This document shows, piece by piece, positions 17,054 to 24,626 of a DNA stretch of 64,000 nucleotides. Every line of letters starts with the position of its first letter. The first letter of the stretch is position 1. Made by a program: the position numbers and the translations under genes. Source of the DNA: Falsiroseomonas frigidaquae (GTDB lineage Bacteria > Pseudomonadota > Alphaproteobacteria > Acetobacterales > Acetobacteraceae). Under the pieces are notes generated by a model, which was not told where the DNA came from, did not search any database, and saw only the letters and a list, made by a program, of their open reading frames with translations. The DNA is taken from the NCBI RefSeq assembly GCF_012163145.1, contig NZ_JAAVTX010000006.1, positions 434,001-498,000 of the forward strand, in the 5' to 3' direction.

Positions 17054-17674
17054 ATGCCCCTCAAGGCCATCGCCCTCAACTGCACGCTGAAATCCGACGC
17101 CGGCGAGGCGTCCTCCACCGATGCCATGCTCGCCATCGTCAACGCCGCCTTCGCGAAGCAGCAGGTGGAGGTGACGGAAACCGTTCGCGTCGCGGCGCTG
17201 AACATCAAGCCGGGCGTCACCTCGGATGAGGGGCCGGGCGATGACTGGCCGGCGCTGCGGGCAAAGATCCTGGCGGCCGATATCCTGATCTTCGGCGGCC
17301 CGATCTGGCTCGGCCAGCCCAGCAGCGTCGCCAAGCGGGTGCTGGAGCGGATGGACGCCTTCATCTCGGAAACCGACGACAGGGGCCGCATGCCGAGCTA
17401 CGGCAAGGTCGCGGTCACCGCCATCGTCGGCAACGAGGATGGCGCCCATGCCTGTGCCGCACAGATCTACCAGGCGCTGGGCGATGTCGGCTGGACCATC
17501 CCCCCCTCGGCCAGTTGCTACTGGGTGGGCGAGGCGATGGGCGCGGTGGACTTCAAGGACCTCGACCCGGTGCCGGAGAAGACGCAGCAGACCGCCGCCA
17601 TGATGGCCGCCAGCGCGGCGCATCTGGCGCGGCTGTTGCAAGCCGCGCCATATCCCGGCCAACCCGGCGACTGA
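17054..17674 (+). CDS. flavodoxin-fold NAD(P)H-dependent reductase
   Basis: A 206-residue cytoplasmic flavoprotein of the NADPH-dependent FMN reductase/flavodoxin-like group. The phosphate-binding region is LNCTLKSDAGEASSTDAML (about 8-26) and the flavin-contact loop is ILIFGGPIWLGQPSSVAKRVLERMD (about 77-101). Such proteins reduce FMN or quinone-like or nitro compounds. It is convergent with the SDR gene at 17679 with four bases between stops. Substrate unknown. Confidence 0.8.
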   Translation: MPLKAIALNCTLKSDAGEASSTDAMLAIVNAAFAKQQVEVTETVRVAALNIKPGVTSDEGPGDDWPALRAKILAADILIFGGPIWLGQPSSVAKRVLERMDAFISETDDRGRMPSYGKVAVTAIVGNEDGAHACAAQIYQALGDVGWTIPPSASCYWVGEAMGAVDFKDLDPVPEKTQQTAAMMAASAAHLARLLQAAPYPGQPGD

Positions 17675-17678
17675 TGCG

Positions 17679-18440
17679 CTACAGCTTCTGGTTCAGCGCC
17701 GCCACATAGCTGCGGTTATGTGTCGGCGTGATCCAGACCTCGTTGATCGTCACATGCTTCGGCAGGCAGACGATGTAGCGGATCAGGTCGCCGACATCCT
17801 CGGACTGCACCATGCGGGCGCGCTCCTCCGAGCTGACCGGGTTCGGCCGCTTGTCGAGGATCGGCGTTGCCACCTCCCCCGGCAGCAGCGCGCAGCTGCG
17901 GATTCCGTTGACGCCTTCCTCCATGTTGATGGTGTGGCTCATCGCCACCACGCCGTGCTTCGCCGCAGTGTAGCCGGCGCCCGAGAGCATGGAGATGTTG
18001 CGCCCGGCCATGGAGGCGGTGTGGATCAGCACGCCATCCTTCTGCGGTCGCATCAGCGGCAGCGCGACGGTCACCGCATAGAAGGCGGAGGCCAGGTTGC
18101 CGCGCACCAGCTCATCCACCCCATCCGTGTCCAGCACGGCCCAGCGTCGCGGCTGGATGTTCAGCCCGGCATTGTTCACCAGGATATCGAGCCGCCCGAA
18201 CTTCTGCTTCAGGAAGGCGCCCACCGCCTTCACGGCGGCGGCGTCCATCATGTCCGCAGGCTGCACATGCGCGCGGCCACCCTTGGCCGTGATGCGCGCG
18301 GCCACGTCCTGAAGCGGTGCGCTGCGGCGGCCGGTGAGCACCAGCTCCGCGCCTTCCTCCGCCAATGCCAAGGCGGCGGCCTCGCCGATGCCGCTGCCCG
18401 CACCCGTCACCCACGCCACCTTGCCCTGCAAACGCGCCAT
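17679..18440 (-). CDS. short-chain dehydrogenase/reductase (SDR)
   Basis: A 253-residue classical SDR. The cofactor motif TGAGSGIG is near residues 12-19, NNAGLN near 89-94, and the catalytic Ser and Tyr-x3-Lys are in HTASMAGRNISMLSGAGYTAAK (about 140-161). It should oxidise or reduce an alcohol/ketone pair with NAD(P). ATG 18440 was chosen because GGAGGAAG sits six bases upstream; an open frame extends further but without SDR similarity. It is divergent from the hydroxyacid dehydrogenase at 18550, with 109 bases of shared promoter region. Confidence 0.87.
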   Translation of the reverse strand: MARLQGKVAWVTGAGSGIGEAAALALAEEGAELVLTGRRSAPLQDVAARITAKGGRAHVQPADMMDAAAVKAVGAFLKQKFGRLDILVNNAGLNIQPRRWAVLDTDGVDELVRGNLASAFYAVTVALPLMRPQKDGVLIHTASMAGRNISMLSGAGYTAAKHGVVAMSHTINMEEGVNGIRSCALLPGEVATPILDKRPNPVSSEERARMVQSEDVGDLIRYIVCLPKHVTINEVWITPTHNRSYVAALNQKL

Positions 18441-18549
18441 GTCGCTTCCTCCGTTTGTCATCAAGGACGCAACGCTAGCAGCGCCCCGCGCGCTTGTCGG
18501 CCCCCGGAACGCATGCCAGCCTGCGTCCAACCAAAGGGGAAACGCAGCC

Positions 18550-19593
18550 ATGTCCAAGCCGAAAATCCTGACGCCCGCAGGCGCCTCCTTCACCACCGCC
18601 GGCGGCGGCTACGGGCTGGAGATGGAAGCGCTGGAACGGCTCGGCGCCGAGATCGTGGAATGCCCCGCGACCGAGGAAGGCTTCATCGCCGCCGCACCGG
18701 AAGCCGATGCCGTCTATGCCAAGGGCATGCGGATCTCGGACCGCATGATCCAGGCGCTGACCAAGGCCAAGGTCATCACCTGCGCCACCGTCGGCGTGGA
18801 CTACGTGGACGTGGTGGCCGCCACCGCGCGCAACATCCCCGTCACCAACTGCCCCGACACCTTCATCGAGGAAGTCGCCGACCACGCCATGATGCTGCTG
18901 CTGGCGACGCATCGCCGCTGCATCGAGCAGGACCGCATGGTGCGCGAGGGCCGCTGGGCGGAGGGGCGCCCGCAATTGCTGAACGTGCCGCGGCTGATGG
19001 GCCAGACGCTGGGCTTCGTCGCCTTTGGCCGCGTCGCCCGCCTGGTGGCGATGCGCGCGAAGGCCTTCGGCCTGCGCATGGTGGCCTACGACCCCTTCGT
19101 GGATGAGCTGACGATGTCCGCCCTCGGCGTGGTGCCGGCCAGCCTGGATGAAGTGCTGGCGCAATCCGACTTCGTCTCGATGCACGCGCCGGCGACGCCC
19201 GATACCGGCCACATGCTGACCACGCGCCACTTCGCGAAGATGAAGCCCAACGCCATCTTCATCAACACAGGTCGCGGCCCCACGGTGGATGAGGCGGCGC
19301 TGACCGAGGCGCTGCAATCGAAGCGCATCGCCGGTGCCGGCCTCGATGTGTTCGAGGTGGAGCCGGTGAAGACCGACAACCCGCTGCTGGCGATGCCGCA
19401 TGTCATCCTGTCCCCGCACAATGCCAGCGCCTCCGCCCGCTTCGACGAGGCGCGCAAGCGGCGTGCGGGGCAGGAGTTGGCACTGGTGCTGTCCGGCCGC
19501 TGGCCGATGTCCTGCGTGAACCCGACCGTCCTGCCGAATTCGGGGCTGCGCCGGTGGCAGCCCTATGCGATGGAGCGCGGGCCGAATAGCTGA
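18550..19593 (+). CDS. D-isomer-specific 2-hydroxyacid dehydrogenase family protein
   Basis: A 347-residue NAD(P)-dependent dehydrogenase of the phosphoglycerate/glyoxylate/hydroxypyruvate reductase family. Substrate-binding TVGVDYVDVVAA is near 83-94. The Rossmann glycine motif appears as GFVAFGRVARLVA (near 156-168), which has Ala instead of the second Gly of the usual GxGxxG. Catalytic Arg is in INTGRGPTVDE, Glu in GLDVFEVEP and His in ILSPHNASAS. The cofactor-loop substitution is worth noting but does not by itself imply inactivity. ATG 18550 is nearest to the family start. A bidirectional hairpin at 19606 follows. Confidence 0.85.
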   Translation: MSKPKILTPAGASFTTAGGGYGLEMEALERLGAEIVECPATEEGFIAAAPEADAVYAKGMRISDRMIQALTKAKVITCATVGVDYVDVVAATARNIPVTNCPDTFIEEVADHAMMLLLATHRRCIEQDRMVREGRWAEGRPQLLNVPRLMGQTLGFVAFGRVARLVAMRAKAFGLRMVAYDPFVDELTMSALGVVPASLDEVLAQSDFVSMHAPATPDTGHMLTTRHFAKMKPNAIFINTGRGPTVDEAALTEALQSKRIAGAGLDVFEVEPVKTDNPLLAMPHVILSPHNASASARFDEARKRRAGQELALVLSGRWPMSCVNPTVLPNSGLRRWQPYAMERGPNS

Positions 19594-19605
19594 GGGCGGA
19601 CGCAT

Positions 19606-19626
19606 CGCGCCACCGCCGGTGGCGCG
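19606..19626. terminator. bidirectional terminator hairpin
   Basis: CGCGCCACC and GGTGGCGCG form a perfect 9-bp stem with a GCC loop, filling the short gap between two convergent genes (stops at 19593 and 19627). No T-run is present, as is common in this GC-rich DNA. Confidence 0.65.
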
Positions 19627-21720
19627 TCAGCTTGCCTCTTCGTCGCGAGCTTCGTCGCGGAAGAATTGCCAACTGAAGCGGCGGTCGATCAGCAGGGCCA
19701 GGTGGGTGAGGAATTCGTCATGGAAGACGCACTCCCACCCGCCAAGCCGCGTGTCCGGGAAGGCGGCGTCGGGTGGCGCCGGCGCGGTCTCCTGCGTGTT
19801 GCTGCGGCGCACTGCTTCGCGCAATGCGTCGAGCGCGGCGTCCACCGTCCCCTCAAAGACAATGATGTTGTTGGACCGCCCCTGGATATAGGTCGCCTCC
19901 CGCCCAGGGAACGCGTTGGTGACGACTAGGGCGCCCGCGTTGGCGATCTCGTACGGCAGAAGGCTAGGGTGCGGCGCGTACATGAGACTTAAGCCGATAT
20001 CGACCGATCCGATCAGCTTGGCATATTCCTCGGCGTCAATCTTGTTCAGCACTTCCATGGACCAGCCTGCGCCCAGGGAGATGCGGTAGGGGCCGGCCAG
20101 CGCGCCGAGGCCGATAAAGCGCCAAGGGCCAATGAAGATGCCCGCCTCCACGGCCTTGCGCAGGCAGAATACGGCAAGCTCGAACATGTTGCGGCTGGCG
20201 TGCTCCTCCGGCCGTGCATAGACGAAGAAGGTGCGCCGGGCACCTTCGCGCCGCGCTTGCCGAGGCACATGATCGCCGGGATGATAAAGCAGATGCTCGA
20301 AGGAGATGCTGCTCTCGGGCCACACTTGGCCGTAGACGCCAATCTGGTACTTCTCAAAGTAGGTCTTCAGCAGCGCGGAATTGAACACCCCGATGTGATC
20401 ATAATAATAGGCACTGTTGCTGAGGAAATGCCAAGCATCGTGCTTGTGGAAGATCGGTTCGTATTCCTGGATCCAGTAGATTGGCCGCTTCCAGTGGGTC
20501 TCCGCCGCGAAGTGCCTGGCCCAGTGTGCATCCCAGACGGAGTAGCTGACGAAGACGTCCTGCGGCGAGAAGACGAAGGTCCGGCCGCTTTGAGGCGAGA
20601 ACACCGGAATCTGGCTCAGGCTGCGGGCGAGGAGCGATCGCTGTCCACTGCGATAGCGGAAGTACTCAACCTGCGATTCCTCCGCTTCGCGAAGGAAAAT
20701 TCCGACCCGCACATGCCGGGTCAGAAGCTGCTCGATGAACGCGATGATCGAGGCGAAGCCGCCGAAGATGAGATCTGGGTTCAAGAAGGGCAGGACGAAC
20801 CATACGCGGGTCGTGGCAGCCTCATCCACACTGAAGGCGCAGGGTTCGAGTTTGGCGGCGACCGCATCGGCGGAATGCAGCGCAACGGGCCGCGTCACGC
20901 CCGGCGCCGCGGCTTCGAGCGTCGCGGCGAGTTCGAAGCGCGGCAGGCGCCCTTCTCGCTGGCCGGCGATCAGCCAGTGTTCGTAGCCGCAGAGCAGGTA
21001 GCCGCGCCCGACCGCGACCGCGATGTCGGGATAGAAGGCGAGGTAGAAGCGTTCGTCGAAGTTGCTGTTGGGCGAATGCCCTTCCCGCGCGCCGCGCGTC
21101 ACGTAGTGATCGAAGGCCATCTCATGGGAGGCGTCCCATCCAAGATAAGTGCTGGCGTAGTAGCCGGCGTCGAAGAAAGCCCTGAGAAGCTGGAGACGTT
21201 CCGGATTGGCGGCTTGGTTTCGCAACTCGGCGGCGTTGTCGTCGGGCCGCCTTCCCAGCCTTCGTCCATACAGGTCGATGAAGCGGCCTACGCTAAGTTG
21301 TGGAAAATCGGCCAGGAAGGCGGCGCATTCCGGTTGCTCCGCGAGATAGGCGGCTTCGTCCACGGGCATGGGTACTTCCCGTTGAGGAACGAAACGCATA
21401 CGTGAATGCCAGTCCGCGTTCGGCGGCCGACCCTCGAAGATGCCCCAACCGGCAAAGTGATGAAGGCCGGATCTGAGGACATCCTTGCGAAGCTCCGCAA
21501 GAATGTCGGGGTTGTGCTGGAGGTAGAATATCTCATCGAACAGCTTCGGGCGCGCAACGCCATGCTGCTCGATCCGGTCGCGATAGATCCGCAGAAACAA
21601 CGCATCATCATCGGGCGCGGCATCCAGGGCCTCCCTCAATGGGACGTCGAACGCGTAGTGGGCAAGCTGGTTCTCCACAATGTCGGAGAGACCCGCCGTA
21701 TCGTCGCTGAAGCCGCTCAT
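19627..21720 (-). CDS. glycosyltransferase, WsaF-like, with three N-terminal repeats
   Basis: A 697-residue protein. Residues about 60-275 hold three degenerate repeats of a pattern FD..YL..nPDi....G...HY...G..EGR.P: FDEIFYLQHNPDIL...GIFEGRPPN, FDAGYYASTYLG...AREGHSPN and FDERFYLAFYPDIA...QREGRLPRF. The C-terminal part, from about 305, resembles rhamnosyltransferase WsaF-type GT-B enzymes: WFVLPFLNPDLIFGGFAS starts the acceptor domain, and PHPSLLPYEIANAGALVVTN fits the nucleotide-sugar-binding region. It probably builds a surface polysaccharide or glycosylates a secreted protein. Neighbouring codon use is more AT-rich than in the flanking operons. The adjacent sulfotransferase is the likely partner. 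Confidence 0.78.
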   Translation of the reverse strand: MSGFSDDTAGLSDIVENQLAHYAFDVPLREALDAAPDDDALFLRIYRDRIEQHGVARPKLFDEIFYLQHNPDILAELRKDVLRSGLHHFAGWGIFEGRPPNADWHSRMRFVPQREVPMPVDEAAYLAEQPECAAFLADFPQLSVGRFIDLYGRRLGRRPDDNAAELRNQAANPERLQLLRAFFDAGYYASTYLGWDASHEMAFDHYVTRGAREGHSPNSNFDERFYLAFYPDIAVAVGRGYLLCGYEHWLIAGQREGRLPRFELAATLEAAAPGVTRPVALHSADAVAAKLEPCAFSVDEAATTRVWFVLPFLNPDLIFGGFASIIAFIEQLLTRHVRVGIFLREAEESQVEYFRYRSGQRSLLARSLSQIPVFSPQSGRTFVFSPQDVFVSYSVWDAHWARHFAAETHWKRPIYWIQEYEPIFHKHDAWHFLSNSAYYYDHIGVFNSALLKTYFEKYQIGVYGQVWPESSISFEHLLYHPGDHVPRQARREGARRTFFVYARPEEHASRNMFELAVFCLRKAVEAGIFIGPWRFIGLGALAGPYRISLGAGWSMEVLNKIDAEEYAKLIGSVDIGLSLMYAPHPSLLPYEIANAGALVVTNAFPGREATYIQGRSNNIIVFEGTVDAALDALREAVRRSNTQETAPAPPDAAFPDTRLGGWECVFHDEFLTHLALLIDRRFSWQFFRDEARDEEAS

Positions 21721-21762
21721 GCCGGTGGTCGGGCTCTTCCACTATCTCGAGATATGGGGAGT

Positions 21763-22485
21763 CTACGCGTATATCCTGGCCTTCGCGCTGAACATTTCGA
21801 CCGCCCTACGATAAAGTTCGACGTCCTGCTGTGCCCTTTTATAGATTTCGACCTTCACCGCCTCCGGAAATTCGAATTGATGTTCGCGGGCAGTTCCCTC
21901 GTTGCTGCGAGGTAAATTTGGAGGAATGCCAAAATAGCGCTCGATATTCATCGCGCCCACCACGTAATTCAGCAGGGTGAATGAAGCGTGGATGTTTTCG
22001 GTGATCATCAGCAGATCATAATCGACCAGATCCAGCCCAGCCAAATGCAGCGTCATCGCATTGCCAATGCCGGCGAGGCCGGCGAAGTCGACAACGCTCA
22101 TTTCGCCAGAGCGGATGGGTCGGTGCCAGTATGAACCCGGTCCATTATCATTGTATTCATGATTATATTGGCTGATGATCCGGTCGACCGGATGGCGGAC
22201 GCAACTGATGTACTTGGCGCCACCAAACACCGGCAGATGACGTGTCACGCCAAAATGGCCATGGATGCCCCTGAAAAAGCTCGCGATGAAATTCGCATTC
22301 TGCCGGATCAGGGGATCGGGGGTATTGTAGCTTTCACTGGGCGCATAATCGAATAGCACTTTCCGCTGATATACGCGGTCCAGGACGGTCGCGACGGTGG
22401 TGCCAGCGGTCTTCGGGATGTGGACCGAAACAAAAAACGCGTGGTCTTGAGGCGGGAGCAAGGCATCCTCCGGAGCCGGACACAA
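21763..22485 (-). CDS. sulfotransferase family protein
   Basis: A 240-residue PAPS-dependent sulfotransferase. The 5'-phosphosulfate loop is SVHIPKTAGTTVA (about 19-31) and the 3'-phosphate-binding segment is SCVRHPVDRIISQYNHEY (about 93-110); both match the carbohydrate 2-O-sulfotransferase-like branch. The only start in frame after the upstream stop is TTG 22485, without an obvious Shine-Dalgarno, so the start is uncertain. Base composition is clearly more AT-rich than the surroundings, suggesting transfer. It lies upstream of the glycosyltransferase on the same strand, 42 bases apart, and probably sulfates the same glycan. Confidence 0.78.
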   Translation of the reverse strand: MCPAPEDALLPPQDHAFFVSVHIPKTAGTTVATVLDRVYQRKVLFDYAPSESYNTPDPLIRQNANFIASFFRGIHGHFGVTRHLPVFGGAKYISCVRHPVDRIISQYNHEYNDNGPGSYWHRPIRSGEMSVVDFAGLAGIGNAMTLHLAGLDLVDYDLLMITENIHASFTLLNYVVGAMNIERYFGIPPNLPRSNEGTAREHQFEFPEAVKVEIYKRAQQDVELYRRAVEMFSAKARIYA

Positions 22486-22631
22486 TAAATTTGCACCATC
22501 ATTTACTTCTAGTCAATGGAGACAAGAAACGAACCCGCCCGAACCATCTATTGCGCCGGCCCGACGCGGGAATGCTGCCGAAGGAAATCGCGTTGAGCCG
22601 CTGTCGTCGTCTCGGGTTGGTCCGGCATAAG

Positions 22632-22647
22632 GGGGGGCGCGCCCCCC
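22632..22647. repeat. 16-bp perfect G/C palindrome upstream of the aldehyde dehydrogenase
   Basis: GGGGGGCGCGCCCCCC reads identically on both strands. It sits in the 253-base gene-free stretch between the sulfotransferase start (22485) and the aldehyde dehydrogenase start (22739). It could be a hairpin terminator or a dispersed GC-rich repeat; its core resembles the hairpin at 24181-24206. I see nothing else convincing in this gap. Confidence 0.45.
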
Positions 22648-22738
22648 GATTTCCCACCACGCCTCTCTTGTGCCAGATTCAAGATATGCCACGCCCGGCA
22701 CGATCACCCGCCGGGCCAAGACGCATCAGGAGACGCGC

Positions 22739-24172
22739 ATGTATCCCGATACCCAGCTTTTCATCGACGGCACCTGGCGCGCCGCACGCGGCGGTCGCAG
22801 CCTTCCGGTACTGAATCCGGCCACCGAGGAAGTCATCGGCCAGGTCGCCCATGCCAGCACCGACGACCTGGATGAGGCGCTGGAAGCCGCGGCCCGCGGC
22901 TTCGCCACCTGGAAGAAGGTTTCCGCCTTCGACCGCTCGAAGCTGATGCGCAAGGCCGCCGACATCTTCCGCTCGCGCGCGGACGCCACGGCGCAGATGA
23001 TGACGCTGGAGCAGGGCAAGCCCCTCGCCGAGGCGAAGATGGAGGTGATGGCCGCCGCGGACGTCATCGACTGGTTCGCCGAGGAAGCCCGCCGCGCCTA
23101 TGGCCGCGTCATCCCGGCCCGCGCCGAGGGCGTGTACCAGCTCGTCATCAAGGAACCAGTCGGTCCCGTCGCCGCCTTCACGCCGTGGAACTTCCCGATC
23201 AACCAGGTGGTGCGGAAGCTGTCCGCCGCGCTCGCCACCGGCTGCTCGATCATCGTCAAGGCGCCGGAGGAGACGCCTGCTTCGCCTGCCGAGCTGATCC
23301 GCGCCTTCGCCGATGCCGGCCTGCCGAAGGGCGTCGCCAACCTGGTCTATGGCGTGCCGGCTGAAATCAGCGAGTACCTGATTCCGCATCCGGTGATCCG
23401 CAAGGTGACCTTCACGGGCTCGACCCCGATCGGAAAGATGCTGTCGGCGCTGGCCGGCCAGCACATGAAGCGGGTCACGATGGAGCTCGGCGGCCATGCG
23501 CCGGCGATCGTCTTCGACGATGCCGACCTGGAGCTGGCCGCCAAGACCCTGGCCGGCGCCAAGTTCCGCAATGCGGGACAGGTTTGCGTCTCCCCGACCC
23601 GCTTCCTGGTGCAGCAGAAGTCCTACGCGGAATTCGTCGAGCGCTTCACCGCCATCGCCAAGGGGCTGAAGGTCGGCGCCGGCATGGAGTCGGACACGCA
23701 GATGGGCCCGCTGGCGCATGAGCGGCGCGTGCCCTGGATCGAGGGCCTGGTGGCCGATGCCCGCCAGCGCGGCGCGGAAGTGCATGCAGGCGGCGAGCGC
23801 CTGGGCAACAAGGGCTATTTCTACCAGCCGACGGTGCTGACCGGCGTCGGCAAGGACGCCCGGATGATGAACGAGGAGCCGTTCGGCCCCGTCGCCATGA
23901 TCGCCCCCTTCACCGACCTGGATGAGGTCATCGAGGAAGCCAACCGCCTGCCCTTCGGCCTGGCCTCCTACGCCTTCACGCGCAGCGCCAAGACCGCGAA
24001 CGCCGTCGCGTCCCGCGTCGAGTCGGGCATGATGACGATCAACCACCTGGGCCTGGCACTGCCGGAAGTGCCCTTCGGTGGCATGAAGGACAGCGGCTAC
24101 GGCTCCGAAGGCGGGTCGGAGGCGATCGAGGCCTATCTGAACACGAAGTTCGTCAGCCAGGCCGGCCTGTAG
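22739..24172 (+). CDS. NAD(P)-dependent aldehyde dehydrogenase (succinate-semialdehyde dehydrogenase-like)
   Basis: A 477-residue member of the ALDH superfamily that oxidises an aldehyde to its acid. [11 protein letters not shown] near 146-156 is the cofactor/substrate tunnel, FTGSTPIGK near 222-230 is the NAD-binding turn, catalytic Glu is in MELGGHAP near 249-256 and nucleophilic Cys is in GQVCVSPTR near 280-288. Length and motifs fit the GabD/semialdehyde group, but substrate cannot be fixed. ATG 22739 has AGGAGA seven bases upstream. It is monocistronic, flanked by a palindrome upstream and a strong hairpin downstream. Confidence 0.88.
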   Translation: MYPDTQLFIDGTWRAARGGRSLPVLNPATEEVIGQVAHASTDDLDEALEAAARGFATWKKVSAFDRSKLMRKAADIFRSRADATAQMMTLEQGKPLAEAKMEVMAAADVIDWFAEEARRAYGRVIPARAEGVYQLVIKEPVGPVAAFTPWNFPINQVVRKLSAALATGCSIIVKAPEETPASPAELIRAFADAGLPKGVANLVYGVPAEISEYLIPHPVIRKVTFTGSTPIGKMLSALAGQHMKRVTMELGGHAPAIVFDDADLELAAKTLAGAKFRNAGQVCVSPTRFLVQQKSYAEFVERFTAIAKGLKVGAGMESDTQMGPLAHERRVPWIEGLVADARQRGAEVHAGGERLGNKGYFYQPTVLTGVGKDARMMNEEPFGPVAMIAPFTDLDEVIEEANRLPFGLASYAFTRSAKTANAVASRVESGMMTINHLGLALPEVPFGGMKDSGYGSEGGSEAIEAYLNTKFVSQAGL

Positions 24173-24180
24173 GCCCGAAG

Positions 24181-24206
24181 GCCGCGGGGGGCGTGCCCCC
24201 CGCGGC
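24181..24206. terminator. bidirectional terminator hairpin
   Basis: GCCGCGGGGGGC and GCCCCCCGCGGC form a perfect 12-bp inverted repeat around GT (at least four loop bases in practice). It lies between the convergent aldehyde dehydrogenase (stop 24172) and HU gene (stop 24219). The DNA has no T-run. Confidence 0.7.
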
Positions 24207-24218
24207 TTGCGGCCGCAA

Positions 24219-24530
24219 TCAGGCCTTGGCGGCCTTGCGCTTCGCCTTCTTCACGCCCGCCAGCGCCGATTCCTTCAGCGCCTTGCTGGCCTTGAAGCGC
24301 ACCGTCGCGCCGGCCTTCACGGCCACCTTCTCACCGGTACGCGGGTTCAGCGCGCTGCGCTTTGCCGTCTCGCGCACGCTGAAGGCGCCGAAATCAGGGA
24401 TCGTGAAGCGCCCGTTCTGGACGATCTCGCCCTTGATGGCGGCAATGATGTCCGCCGCGAGGCGGCCGGCGGCGTTGGCCGGCATCTCGGTGGACTTGAC
24501 GATGACGTCCGTCAGAAACTTCTTCGACAT
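24219..24530 (-). CDS. HU family DNA-binding protein
   Basis: A 103-residue nucleoid protein that bends and wraps DNA as a dimer. FTIPDFGAFSVRE near 42-54 and the DNA-intercalating arm ALNPRTGEKVAVKAG near 59-73 match HU. The C-terminus ends in a Lys/Ala-rich tail (VKKAKRKAAKA), somewhat longer than the classical 90-residue HU and likely to add non-specific DNA contacts. GGAG lies ten bases before ATG 24530. It is monocistronic, with the hairpin at 24181 as terminator. Confidence 0.9.
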   Translation of the reverse strand: MSKKFLTDVIVKSTEMPANAAGRLAADIIAAIKGEIVQNGRFTIPDFGAFSVRETAKRSALNPRTGEKVAVKAGATVRFKASKALKESALAGVKKAKRKAAKA

Positions 24531-24626
24531 GCACTGGCTCCTTGCGAGACCGGTCGCATAGCCGGAACCGCGGCGAATGTCAGCGTGCGATTCGTGGAAA
24601 GCGGCGGTTTCAGAAAGCCCAGTCGT

